This document shows, one piece after another, positions 46,252 through 57,599 of a DNA stretch of 64,000 nucleotides. The notes beneath the pieces were generated by a model. That model was not told where the DNA came from. It did not search any database and saw only the letters and a program-made list of their open reading frames with translations. Position 1 is the first letter of the stretch. Each line of letters begins with the position of its first letter. The stretch covers positions 2,016,501 to 2,080,500 of the forward strand of contig NC_081813.1 of assembly GCF_030704535.1 (NCBI RefSeq), written 5' to 3'. The translations under genes were made by a program, and so were the position numbers. The DNA is from Vitis vinifera. Lineage: Eukaryota; Streptophyta; Magnoliopsida; Vitales; Vitaceae.

Positions 46252-49200
46252 ATGTACCGTGTAGCTGCAAAATTAGCTTCCACGATCAGGTACCCGTTTC
46301 CCCTTTTGAGATCATCTCCATTTTCATCGTTTACGCTTCACATCAGCATCATTTTTCAGGGTTTTATCTACTGAACGATTTGTATATTCTCTGTTGTTTC
46401 TCCAGCTCTGCTTCTTCCAAGAAACTGGTAAGAATTTGTATTCCTTTTTCCCCTTCTCATTTCTCTGTCATTTCATTTTGTTTTCCGGTCATTTTTCTTT
46501 CCTTATCTATCTGTTTGGTTGCCGAGAAAATTGAGGAAAAGAAAATAGAATTTTGAATCTTTATCTTTTGTGAAGCCAGGTAGCTGTGCTGTATAATGCT
46601 CTATTGGGTTGGTCCCAGATAATGAAATTTATTTTCAGTCATGTCTTAGGACCCGGATTATGAAAATCTAAGAGTTCTCATGTTGTTTGTCCTTTTGCTG
46701 CATTTTCTCGGCAACCAACTGGGGAGCTACAGTTATTCACTTGTGTTACATAGATGAATGGGCAAAATGAGTTATTCTTTTTACCACTAAATTGACTTGT
46801 TACAATAGATCAGTGAAAAGGGAATAAATTTATTTAAATTAATTTTCTCATTCTTTGGAGCTGGGAGGAGATGGTTTAGGGACTTGGATTCCTTTTGACA
46901 TGTTTGCTTGTTGATGATTGAATTGAAAGGTATATAGCAGGGTTTTATCTAGTAGAAGTTATGGAGCAAAGGATATCCATTTTGGGATTGGGGCACGGGC
47001 GGCCATGTTGCAGGGTGTTACTGAGCTTGCAGAAGCTGTGAAAGTTACAATGGGACCAAAGGTACTGATTTATATTCTTGAGTTTCTTTTTTATTTGTTC
47101 CTTCTTGAACTTTTGGGAGAAATATAAATCTAAGTTATGGCAAGGAAAAGACATTTTCACAGATCATCAATGATGGATTGGAATCGGATTAGTGAAACAA
47201 TCACAAATTGTTCACAAGTAGTTGCAAAGATTTTTGCCTCTATCCATGCAATAAAATGTAAACCACAAAAGAACACGGGCTGTTGAAATAAATGAAGACT
47301 TCAAATCTTATATCAGATTGGTATGACGTTATAAGATTCCAAGTTTTCTTCTCTTTTTATATTTGCTCTAGATAATCTAGTGGAGCATTTGGGAAAAGAG
47401 AGGAAAATACTATTTTGTCTTTGAGAATTACTTTTTTTTTTTTTCCTTGTTTTTTTTTTTTCTCTCCTGCAGGTTAAAACTGGATTCCATTAATTATTCA
47501 TCAGAGATTAAATAATTGTTATTTCTCATCATAATCCCAAAAGATAAAATAAAAAAAATAACAGCTCTAAGTTGATTGAGACTTGTTCTTTCTGTTTGAC
47601 TGTTTCAGGGTCGCAATGTGATTATTGAGAAAAACCGTGGGGATCCTAAAGTCACCAAAGATGGAGTCACTGTTGCCAAAAGCATCAAGTTCAAGGAAAA
47701 GGCTAAAAATGTTGGTGCAGATCTTGTAAAGCAGGTTGCTAGTGCTACTAATACTGCTGCAGGAGATGGTAATTCTTTTCATTGTTCTCAACTTTATATC
47801 ATAAACCCACTTGAATTTCTCAAAATTGATTCATATACACAATTATACTTTTTAGAATGAAAGCAAAGGAGGCATAAAGATTCTCACTACTAAGAAATCA
47901 TACGTGGATTCTTTCATTTTCAACGCACCATTTAGTAAGGCTGTGGTTTTTACCTGCCCAAAGTTCAGGTGCTCAAGTGGATGGGAGTAGCTGTTGGTGT
48001 GTCATTGAAATCATACTATATTATCTTATATTTTCTTGACATGCATGACCAGAATAATTAGTGATATGAATGTTTCCGTTGTTTTTCATGTTCAAAGTGG
48101 CAACTGGTTTTAGTTTGATCATGCCAGTTTAATTGGTTATTTTATGTGGTGGAAGCTTTAATATGCTTCTTACCAACCATGATTTTGAAAGCACGTTTTT
48201 CATTTCATTAGTGCAGTTTCCATGACATCATATAACGAGTCTCATCACAGAAGTGGTATTACTTATTTGGCTGCAGGTACAACTTGTGCAACTGTGCTGA
48301 CTCAGGCAATATTTACAGAAGGCTGCAAGTCTGTAGCTGCTGGTGTAAATGCAATGGATTTACGCAGTGGTATCAATATGGCAGTTAATGCAGTTATATC
48401 TGATTTAAAATGCAGAGCAGTGATGATTAGCACACCAGAAGAAATTACTCAGGCAATGATGCTTCTCAGGAAAACTGATTTTTATTTCTGGTTCTTTTTT
48501 GTATGAAACATGGGGCTGGCCTTCTAGGAACCATTTCAACTTCGGTTACTGCAATTTTGTTAGAAGTTTCTTTCTGGAAATATAGGTCACATAACCCCCT
48601 CCCAATCTCCTGGGCTGTGTTCATCTCTTTACTTGAATAGTCAAATTAACTTGATCATGAGCAGACCCTTTTCTACATCTTCTTGCATTAAAGTACAATA
48701 CACAACCTGTATATGTGACAATCAGTGTTTCTACCTTCTGCTGCTTTTAGCTCTTTGTGGGCATTGTTTTTTTTTCTTTTTTTCCCTTAACCTCTTTTGC
48801 TGGTTTTACATATGAGCATCAGATATCCACGACATACCTCCTTCTTACTTGTACTCATTATTGGCCAATTCCATACTCTATGAAACAGGTGGCCACCATC
48901 TCTGCAAATGGTGACCGTGAAATTGGAGAATTGTTGGCTAAAGCAATGGAGAAAGTTGGGAAACAAGGAGTAATTACTGTTGCAGTGAGTAACACTCACT
49001 AACTTATCTTCTGATATATTATGATCAATAGGCTTAACACAAGTTGATATGGTTTATGGATACTTGCAAAACATCCAGGATGGAAATACTTTGGACAGTG
49101 AGTTAGAAGTGGTGGAAGGAATGAAGCTAGCGAGAGGCTATATATCTCCTTATTTTGTTACTGACCACAAGACCCAGAAATGTGTAAGTTCAGATCTTTA

Positions 49201-52200
49201 TTTTTAAACACAAATTTGCCTATCTAAAAAAGAATAATAATAATTGATCACCCTGTAACTGAACAAAGATGAGGTCTCCCACTATGAAGCTTGTGCTATA
49301 AATATTTGTGGACTTTATAGCACACACACACACGCACATATAAACCTTTTAACTTCAACATCTAAATTACAAAGGTTTTAAAAAAAAATTATACGCTTCC
49401 ATCATGTTGTTAAATTCAACATTCATAATCTGCTAAATCTTTGTTTGCATGTGTCAGGAACTAGAACATCCTTTAATCCTCATCCATGACAAAAAAATTT
49501 CAGACATGAACTCACTTGTAAGAATATTGGAGCTGGCTGTGAAGGTAATTATCCTATTTTGAATGGATTATTTTTCTATGGGATACACTGGGTGAATGAT
49601 CTGGTGAAGTCATAGGAGAACTTCTCAGTGATAATTCCTAGCTTCACTTGCATTTCTAAACAGAAAAATAGAGCTCTTCTAATTGTGGCCGAGGATGTAG
49701 AGAGTGATGTGCTAGCTATGCTTGTTCTCAACAAGCACCAAGCAGGGGTTAAGGTAATTGATTAACCTTTCTTTTGTAATTGTTTTACTGGGTATACTGG
49801 ATCAACTGCTATAGAATACTGTTGCATGTGAATTTCAATGGTATCCGAATGCTAAGGCAATCTCTTTATTTTTTTTTTATTAACTTTTTATGAGCCTACA
49901 AAATGTTAATAGCCAAGCATTCACATTATTTTATATAGCGCATCATGTTAAGCTCTCCAAGTAGAAGGCTGGAAATCTCCAGCACCCTTACCTACTTGTC
50001 ATATTAAAAGTATCTAAGAAGCTTTATTAGCTTCTCTAAAACAAAATTCAGTTTTTGGTGCTCTTGAAAGAGTCCACAATTTACAACTTTAAACAACACT
50101 GAAAATAATGATTAATAACCACATTCACACTTCTCATTTATTGAAATCTCATGTTTCAAAGCAGAAGAGTAGTAAAACTAGAAATTTGAAAATTCCAGGT
50201 CTTAACTTACAAGTCCAATTTTAAAAGCTTAAAGTAAAATGAAACAGATGGTTTGAGGGCAAAATATCTATTTTATTTTATTTTTTTATCAGAAGCCAAA
50301 TATCCATTCGAAAGATACATTCTCATGAATTAGTTTCAAAGCTAAAGAAAAAACAGAAGAATTAATGGAAGAAATTGTGGAGTATGAGCGAATGTGATAC
50401 AAGAGGACTTGGCAAAGTGAGTGTCCTAGTATTCTAATGGCAACATTAACCCATGATATCATTCTGATATTGAACAATAAAATTAGATACCAGAGGTTGT
50501 AGTGGATTCTACCATGGTATCACTGGGAATAGTATTATCCTCTGGGCAAACTGTTGGGTCCCTTTTGTCCTAACAAGATGATTGAAGTTAGATCTTGCAT
50601 GTTCTATCATTGATATTTGCCAATTTACTTGTTAAATTTCATTTGTAATATCTCCATTGTCTTTAGGGCTGTGCCATCAAGGCTCCAGGTTTTGGGGAAA
50701 ACAGAAGGGCCAATTTAGAAGATCTTGCCATTCTTACTGGAGGAGAGGTGCCAAAATTGTTAACACTTCATATTTTTTTAGTATATATGCTTACAGTGTT
50801 ATGATTCAGTATCTGATATGCAGGTTATTACTGAAGATCGTGGCTTGAATCTCAACAAAGTCAAAGTTGAAATGCTTGGTACTGCCAAAAAGGTTTGTGC
50901 ACATGTACATGCTTTACCTGAGCTTCATCTGGACATGACTGATTTTCTTCACAACAGGTCACTGTATCTCTCGATGACACAATTATTCTACATGGGGGTG
51001 GGGATAAGAGGCTGATTGAAGAAAGATGTGAGGAGGTATGCTGGCTGCTTTCATTAAAGATGCTAGCACTTGCATTAGATTTTGCTTTTGTCTTTTGTCC
51101 ATTCTTATTTTTTATTTTATTTCTCAGTCTTCTGATCAATCTTGGTTATTTTCCTCAAGAATAACTCAGAATTTCCATCATCATATTGAGACTAAACATC
51201 ATAAAATAGTAAAATACTTCTATTGACTATCAGTTAGAAAGTTGCTGGACCTCTACTCAATTGAAAAATGAGTACCTATACGTAATTAAAAGAAGGGACC
51301 ATGGTTTAGATTGCTCAGTTGCAGATTCAGGAAAATGGAAAAGGGGAAAAAAAATAAATATAAAAGAAAAATGATGAAGGATTTATCACTGATCACACCA
51401 TATAATGTTTTAACAGCTCAGGACAGCCATGGAGAACAGTAGTGCCATGTTTGACAAGGAGAAAGCACAGGAGCGGCTGTCAAAGTTATCTGGTGGTGTT
51501 GCTGTCTTCAAGGTCTATTATTTACCTTAATGAATGCCAGCAGTGGTGTGTGTCTCTGTGCCCTGATATGCAACTTTTCATTTTCTCACAGGTTGGAGGG
51601 GCCAGTGAGGCAGAAGTTGGGGAAAGAAAAGATAGGGTCACAGATGCTTTGAATGCCACAAGAGCAGCTATTGAAGAGGGTATTGTACCTGGTAAAGTTC
51701 TTACTTTGTCATCATCAATGTTTTCTTCAGTATATTTCCTGTGTACCTGGGTTGTGTTCCCTCTTTTTGGCAGGTGCCCTTTAATATATATCATATATGC
51801 CTATTGAAATGATATCCCTTCAACTATAACCACAACATGATTGTTTTCTTTAGGTGGTGGTGTTGCTCTATTGTATGCCACAAAAGTTCTGGAAAACATT
51901 CAGACTTCAAATGAAGACCAAAAAAGAGGAGTCCAGATAATCCAGAATGGTCTTAAGGTGTCACTTATTTTTTTTTTATTTTTTATTGGGATTTCCAATT
52001 CATTGTTTCTTCCAACAGTTACATTTTGCAAACTAATATTTCTTAACAATGGGTACGTTTTATTGTAGGCACCAACATTCACAATAGTTTCAAATGCTGG
52101 TGGTGATGGTGCTCTGGTGCTTGGCAAACTGCTGGAACAAGACGATCTTAATTTGGGATATGATGCAGCCAAAGGTCTGTTCGTTTGGATGCCACAGAAC

Positions 52201-53375
52201 TTATCCTCTTATCCTTATATTCTATTTATATATGATAATGGGATTGAGTAGTGTCTAGTTTCTTCTAAATAGGCCTATCTAGATCCACCTACTGAATAGT
52301 CATCAATATGCCAATTTTCTCATTTGTTTCAACTGAGGTGGTGGTTCAAAAGTTTGATATGTTTTCCATGTCTCCAATAATGGACGTGGCAAGTCCTGCT
52401 GTATCTCTTCGCCACTAGGGTGAAAGCCCCTCTATCAGCTTTATTCTTAGAGGTCCAAAAAATACTTAAATCGCCACTGTTCGTATAGATTAGTGATAAT
52501 CAGATGGGTTCACCTATTTTGAGTTTGGCTATTTGAGGATATGAATGTGGATTTAGCCCAATTAATAATTCAAATGAGCAAAAATATGCTCTAAATCGTT
52601 GGGATTCTCAATTTTATTCCAATGAACAATTTACATGGCCTCGAGATTGCAGGCTTTGTTATTCACTGATCTATGACCTTCTAAATTTAGGGGAGTAATA
52701 TGTGGCCTGAATCTATTTTAAGCCAAGTCTTCAAATTAGATTGGTTTAGTTTTGGAATGAGCTTAATTTGCCTGCTCAAGCTTAGTTGATTTACTTTTGG
52801 TTAGATTCAAGCTTGTAAATCAACTGAAACTCAACTCCTTTGTGGAACCCAATAAAGGCTAACTTTTTATCTGAAGGAAAAATGTTTAGTTAAAAGATAA
52901 TATTTCTCTCCCAATCATTTCACAATATTGGCTCTTCTTGTGTTGAAAACCAGGTGTGTATGTTGATATGGTTAAAGCTGGAATTATAGATCCTCTCAAA
53001 GTGGTCAGAACTGCCTTGGTAGATGCTGCCAGGTAAAGTTCATAATCAGTTATATTAGAGAAATGTACTTGCAAAATATTTTTACTGAGCAACCAATTTT
53101 CTTTAAAGTTAAAGCATTGGCCCGAGACCTCCAGTTAACCAGAGCTTTGTTACCATGTTGAGCAACCAATTTATCTAAAAACTTAAGCTGTTAAGATTTA
53201 GGCCTACAATGTATATCATGTTCTTAACAGTTTCCATATCTAACAAAACCCGATGACATTGGATTGCAGTGTCTCGCTGCTATTAACAACAACGGAAGCA
53301 ACTGTTGTAGACCATCCAGATGAGAAAAACTCCGCGCCCAGCCGAATGCCAGCAATGGATGATATGGGCTACTGA
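46252..53375 (+). CDS. CPN60: Mitochondrial chaperonin CPN60/HSP60 (18 exons, complete)
   Basis: GroEL-type chaperonin of the mitochondrial matrix, closest to the Arabidopsis CPN60-like 2 (HSP60-3) group. Exons: 46252-46289, 46406-46427, 46930-47061, 47609-47768, 48277-48452, 48889-48984, 49079-49183, 49458-49544, 49664-49753, 50667-50747, 50824-50892, 50958-51035, 51417-51512, 51592-51691, 51854-51957, 52069-52174, 52954-53032 and 53270-53375. They join to 574 residues. The N-terminus [11 protein letters not shown]...RSYGAKDI is a mitochondrial presequence of about 34 residues. ATP-site motifs are VTMGPKGRNV and [13 protein letters not shown]. The family signature [15 protein letters not shown] is present. 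The C-terminus ends DDMGY instead of a Gly-Gly-Met tail. Exon 2 is only 22 bases. The exon 3 acceptor at 46929 is inferred: the AG at 46940 puts a stop in frame. The intron after 48452 is GC-AG. Confidence 0.95.
46509..46721. mobile_element. MITE in HSP60 intron 2
   Basis: About 210 bp with inverted ends: ctgtttggttgccgagaaaa on the left and ttttctcggcaaccaactgg on the right. The terminal sequence resembles Tourist/PIF-type plant MITEs. It lies wholly within the intron 46428-46929 and has no coding potential. Confidence 0.65.
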
Positions 53376-53862
53376 TTTGAGCAAACCATAAATGAATTTG
53401 AAGTTCAAGATTTAGAATCTGTACCCTCTGGTGCATACCATGAAGCAATTTATTTTTGAGAACTTGTGTCACCATTCTTTACGAGTTGCAGAAGTCTTTC
53501 AATGGGAAGTCAGTTTTGGATTTTGATCAGTATGAGAAAACACATTCATGTAAAGTACAGTTTAATCTATGAATAAATGTATGGTTCGTCATTTGATTAA
53601 AATCATGTCTAGGTTTACTATCCCCAACTCTCTTTCCTTTATTAGTGATTTAGTTTGCATTTAGAGGAATGTTTAAAGAAAATTTCTAGATTGGTATGAG
53701 ATTCTATAGATCAGTCTTTGGTATCGAAAAACACTTTTAAGGTTCAACTATGATTCTGACATGCTATTTGATAGCTATACTGAAAAACACTTTTAGGGTT
53801 CGAATATGATTTTGACATGTACCTATTTCATGTCATACATTATCTTGTTTTGTACTCAGATC
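53376..53862 (+). other. HSP60 3' UTR and flank
   Basis: Non-coding. Probable 3' UTR for roughly the first 200 bases (an aataaatgta near 53571 could be a poly(A) signal). A short direct repeat 'aaaaacacttttaagg/aggttc' occurs near 53728 and 53783. Confidence 0.5.
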
Positions 53863-54711
53863 CAATGATGAAAATATCGGTAATCACGGATATATTGGTA
53901 CTTCGATTTTACGGATATATCGGAAATGTATCGATAGATATTTTGGAAAAAATATCGGTAAGCTTAAAATTGTTAAAAAATCATGAAAATATAAAGAAAA
54001 CCTCATAATAATATAAGTAGAAGTATAATAGACATTTTAAAGTTATTTTATTAAAAATTTTGATATATGTATAACATGATTTATCATATATCGATAAAAA
54101 TATGAATTTGTAAGTGTACATTTATTATTAAATTACACCTAATATTATGATATTTGATTATAATATGTCTAATTTTAAAATATATATTAATATTAAAATA
54201 TGATCCATTTAATTCAATTGTATTAAACAATATAAAATAAATTATGATATATATATATATATAATTTTTTAATATTTAATTAAATATTAATGATATTAAA
54301 AACATTTTGAAGAAAATTATATAATTTTTATATTTTTGGTAATTAATTAAAAGATTTTGCATTTAATTATAAAATAATTATAATTAATTTGCTCTTTAAA
54401 CTATTCTTTTAATATTTTCTTTATATAATGAGTTTAAGTATATATAAATTTATTGCACATTATATATCAAATGGCAAATTAGACCAGATGGCAAGTGGGT
54501 GAACCCCAAACCAAGAGCGGCATTGTAGCACTTTTGACTTTCGTTGACACAAAAACACTTATATATCACGAGAAATCAACGATTTCTCGAGATTTACCCC
54601 GAAATATCACTGGACCGATATTTATCCATATTTCTCCATGAAATATCATGTCGTTACGATACCCTTCGATACACGATATTTCGGCGAAATATCGTGACAT
54701 TTTCTTCCTTG
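53863..54711. mobile_element. Non-autonomous hAT-like element (849 bp)
   Basis: Flanked by perfect 8-bp direct repeats CTCAGATC at 53855-53862 and 54712-54719. The left end caatgatgaaaat and the right end attttcttccttg are inverted repeats matching at 11 of 13 bases. Near both ends there are many gatat(a/t)tcgg-like palindromic motifs (for example cgatatttcggcgaaatatcg). An 8-bp duplication with a CAATG-type end fits hAT. There is no transposase and the middle is extremely AT-rich. Confidence 0.8.
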
Positions 54712-54719
54712 CTCAGATC

Positions 54720-55233
54720 ACATTATTTTATACCTTATGGACTTTAGTCCCATATGCTTCTACCTTTATTTAACGATAGGTGGGTCTTAGTATCATAGAT
54801 TTTTCATAGTTTTAAATATCATGTCAATTGTGATTAAGAGATGATGAATAGATAGATTGATTAAAAGATCATGGGAGGAATACGATCAAAGTATAAATCA
54901 TATGACAGGATGCAAAACTCAAATGATGGTTTCTTTTAATCATTAATAATTCAAATTCTATATTAAAATTGAATCTTGAATGGTTGATTTTTTTAATAAT
55001 TATTTTGATAATTTTAACGAAAATTTTGTGAAAAACCCTAGTTTTTTTTTTCCCCCTTTTTACCCATAGAATTGGAAATGGAGAATCCAATTCCAAAATC
55101 ATTTCTATGTAACCAAACACCTCTAAAGCCTAAAATGTGCTTTTAAAAGCTTTTAGCCTATTTCCCCTGTTATTGTATTTGGCGCCAAATCTGATGACTG
55201 ACGGCTTCAAAAATTTGAGCCTCTGAACCTTCA
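54720..55233. other. Spacer and PPR gene 5' region
   Basis: AT-rich spacer with no coding feature. The last 100 bases before 55234 become less AT-rich and probably include the 5' UTR. Confidence 0.45.
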
Positions 55234-57360
55234 ATGCTTCATGGTTCTTCTCGGCGCCTCATCTCTATCTCATTCCTACCAAATCTGAGCCGTTCAATCT
55301 CAATCATCCATCACCAACCCAACAATGATGTTCTTGATTTCTTCAATGATTTGCTTCAACAATGCTCCAAATCTCACCTTTCCCAACAAATTCACTCCCA
55401 AATCATCGTCACTGGCTCGCATCGATCTGCGTTCTTGGCCGCCCGGGTCGTGTCGGTTTATGCAGGTTTTGGGCTGGTCAGTGATGCCCAGAGAGTGTTT
55501 GAAGTTAGCCCAATTGAGTGCTTTTCGAATCTGCTTTTGTGGAATTCAATTTTGAGGGCTAATGTGGCTCATGGGTACTGTGAAGAAGCTCTTGAAATTT
55601 ATTGTAGAATGCGAAAGCTAGGGGTTTCGGCTGATGGGTTTACTTTTCCTTTGGTTATAAGGGCTTGCGCTTTGATGGGTAGTCGTAAATTGTGCAGGAG
55701 CGTTCATGGGCATGTTGTGGAAATGGGGTTTCAGTGGAATCTTCATGTGGGGAATGAATTGATGGGAATGTATGGGAAGATTGGGAGAATGGACGATGCG
55801 CGCAAAGTGTTTGAGAGAATGGCTGTCAGGAGTTGTGTTTCTTGGAACACTATGGTTTCGGGTTATGCACTTAATTATGATTGTCATGGTGCTTCTGAGA
55901 TGTTTCGGATGATGGGGTCTGCAGGGCTGGAGCCCAATTTGGTGACATGGACTTCCCTGTTGTCGAGTCATGCTCGGTGTGGCCAACATGTCGAAACAAT
56001 GGAGTTGTTTGGTAGGATGAGGATGAGGGGAATTGGGGCTACTGCTGAAGCACTTGCTGTGGTGTTATCAGTCTCTGTTGATTTGGCTGCTTTTGATGAG
56101 GGCAAGGTGATCCATGGATATGTTGTGAAGGGTGGATTTGAAAACTACTTGTTTGTGAAAAACTCCCTTATATGCCTGTATGGGAAACATGGAAATGTAA
56201 ATGCTGCCCGAATTCTGTTTCTAGAAATCAAAACCAAGAATATAGTGAGTTGGAATGCTCTGATATCATCATATGCAGATTTGGGTTGGTGTGATGAGGC
56301 TTTTGCAATATTTTTGCAGCTGGAGAAGACAGATGAGTATCCGATGGTGAGGCCCAATGTGGTAAGTTGGAGTGCTGTCATTGGAGGATTTGCTTCCAAA
56401 GGACAAGGGGAGGAGGCCCTTGAACTCTTTCGAAGAATGCAGCTTGCTAAAGTAAAGGCAAATTCTGTGACAATTGCCAGTGTTTTATCAGTTTGTGCAG
56501 AGTTAGCAGCACTGCATCTTGGTAGGGAGATCCATGGCCATGTAGTCAGATCTTTGATGGATGGAAACATTTTGGTGGGGAATGGATTGATTAATATGTA
56601 CACAAAAAGTGGAAGTTTCAAGGAAGGGAATTTGGTATTTGAGAAAATTGAGAATAAGGATTTGATCTCTTGGAACACTATGGTTGCAGGGTATGGCATA
56701 CATGGACTTGGTGAGAATGCTATAAGAACTTTTGATCAGATGATTAAAGATGGCTTTGAGCCAGATGGGGTCACTTTTGTTGCTGTCCTTTCAGCATGTA
56801 GTCATGCTGGGCTTGTCGCTGAGGGCCGTGAACTCTTTGATAAGATGATCAAAGAGTTCAGGGTTGAGCCCCAGATGGAGCACTATGCTTGTATGGTGGA
56901 TCTTCTTGGCCGAGCTGGGCTTCTACAGGAGGCAAGCAAGGTAGTGAAGAGCATGCCAGTGGAACCCAACGCTTGTGTTTGGGGAGCTCTGCTGAACTCC
57001 TGCAGGATGCATAAAAACACAGAAGTGGCAGAGGAAACTGCCTCTCAGATCTTTAATCTCAACTCAGAAATAGCAGGGAGCTACATGCTGCTCTCAAATA
57101 TTTATGCTGCGTCCGGGAGATGGGAGGATTCTGCAAAGGTCAGAATCTCAGCAAAGACAAAGGGTCTAAAGAAAACCCCAGGCCAGAGTTGGATTCAGGT
57201 GAAGAAGAAGGTTTACATGTTTTCAGCAGGCAACACCCAGCATGCAGAATTGGAAGAAGTTTACAGGATCCTCAAGGATCTAGGTCTTCAAATGGAGGTA
57301 GAAGGCTATATTCCCGACATAGATGAAGAACAGAGATCGATATTGCTTGGGTACAGGTAG
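55234..57360 (+). CDS. PLS-class (E-type) pentatricopeptide repeat protein, intronless
   Basis: 708-residue PPR protein, strongly like Arabidopsis At1g17630 (recalled family likeness, not a search). The N-terminus is Arg/Ser-rich with few acidic residues (MLHGSSRRLISISFLPNLSR), consistent with a mitochondrial or plastid presequence. Repeated PPR signatures run from about residue 45 to 600, such as VSWNTMVSGYALNYDCHGA, NLVTWTSLLSSHARCGQHVE, DLISWNTMVAGYGIHGLGE and GVTFVAVLSACSHAGLV. The C-terminal E-type region (CVWGALLNSCRMHKN, then SYMLLSNIYAASGRWEDSAK and KTPGQSWIQVKKKVYMFSAG) is present. There is no DYW deaminase domain. PLS-E proteins usually bind organellar RNA, often for C-to-U editing with a DYW partner; the target here is unknown. 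Like most plant PPR genes it has no intron. Confidence 0.93.
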   Translation: MLHGSSRRLISISFLPNLSRSISIIHHQPNNDVLDFFNDLLQQCSKSHLSQQIHSQIIVTGSHRSAFLAARVVSVYAGFGLVSDAQRVFEVSPIECFSNLLLWNSILRANVAHGYCEEALEIYCRMRKLGVSADGFTFPLVIRACALMGSRKLCRSVHGHVVEMGFQWNLHVGNELMGMYGKIGRMDDARKVFERMAVRSCVSWNTMVSGYALNYDCHGASEMFRMMGSAGLEPNLVTWTSLLSSHARCGQHVETMELFGRMRMRGIGATAEALAVVLSVSVDLAAFDEGKVIHGYVVKGGFENYLFVKNSLICLYGKHGNVNAARILFLEIKTKNIVSWNALISSYADLGWCDEAFAIFLQLEKTDEYPMVRPNVVSWSAVIGGFASKGQGEEALELFRRMQLAKVKANSVTIASVLSVCAELAALHLGREIHGHVVRSLMDGNILVGNGLINMYTKSGSFKEGNLVFEKIENKDLISWNTMVAGYGIHGLGENAIRTFDQMIKDGFEPDGVTFVAVLSACSHAGLVAEGRELFDKMIKEFRVEPQMEHYACMVDLLGRAGLLQEASKVVKSMPVEPNACVWGALLNSCRMHKNTEVAEETASQIFNLNSEIAGSYMLLSNIYAASGRWEDSAKVRISAKTKGLKKTPGQSWIQVKKKVYMFSAGNTQHAELEEVYRILKDLGLQMEVEGYIPDIDEEQRSILLGYR

Positions 57361-57599
57361 AACTTAAGAGTTTCTCCATTCCTTATGGACATGCTCATGA
57401 GTTATTGCATTTTTACCACATATTTATAGGTATGTAAGACTGGTTTTTTCTCAAATAATGAAATGATCAGAGCCATAATCAGAGGGAGACAATCAAAATT
57501 TCAATGCAAATAAAGATGGGCCATTGCTCTTTATGCAATCTGTTTACTAAATCTAATACTAACACAAAGAGGGGATACAAGAGAGAATGACAGATTCAA
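57361..57599. other. Spacer between convergent PPR and LBD genes
   Basis: Short region that must contain the 3' ends of both convergent transcripts. No coding content was seen. Confidence 0.5.

Noticed and set aside
56145-56699. 184-codon minus-strand frame inside the PPR gene
   Set aside because: Shadow of the PPR coding sequence. The plus strand has an unbroken PPR protein.
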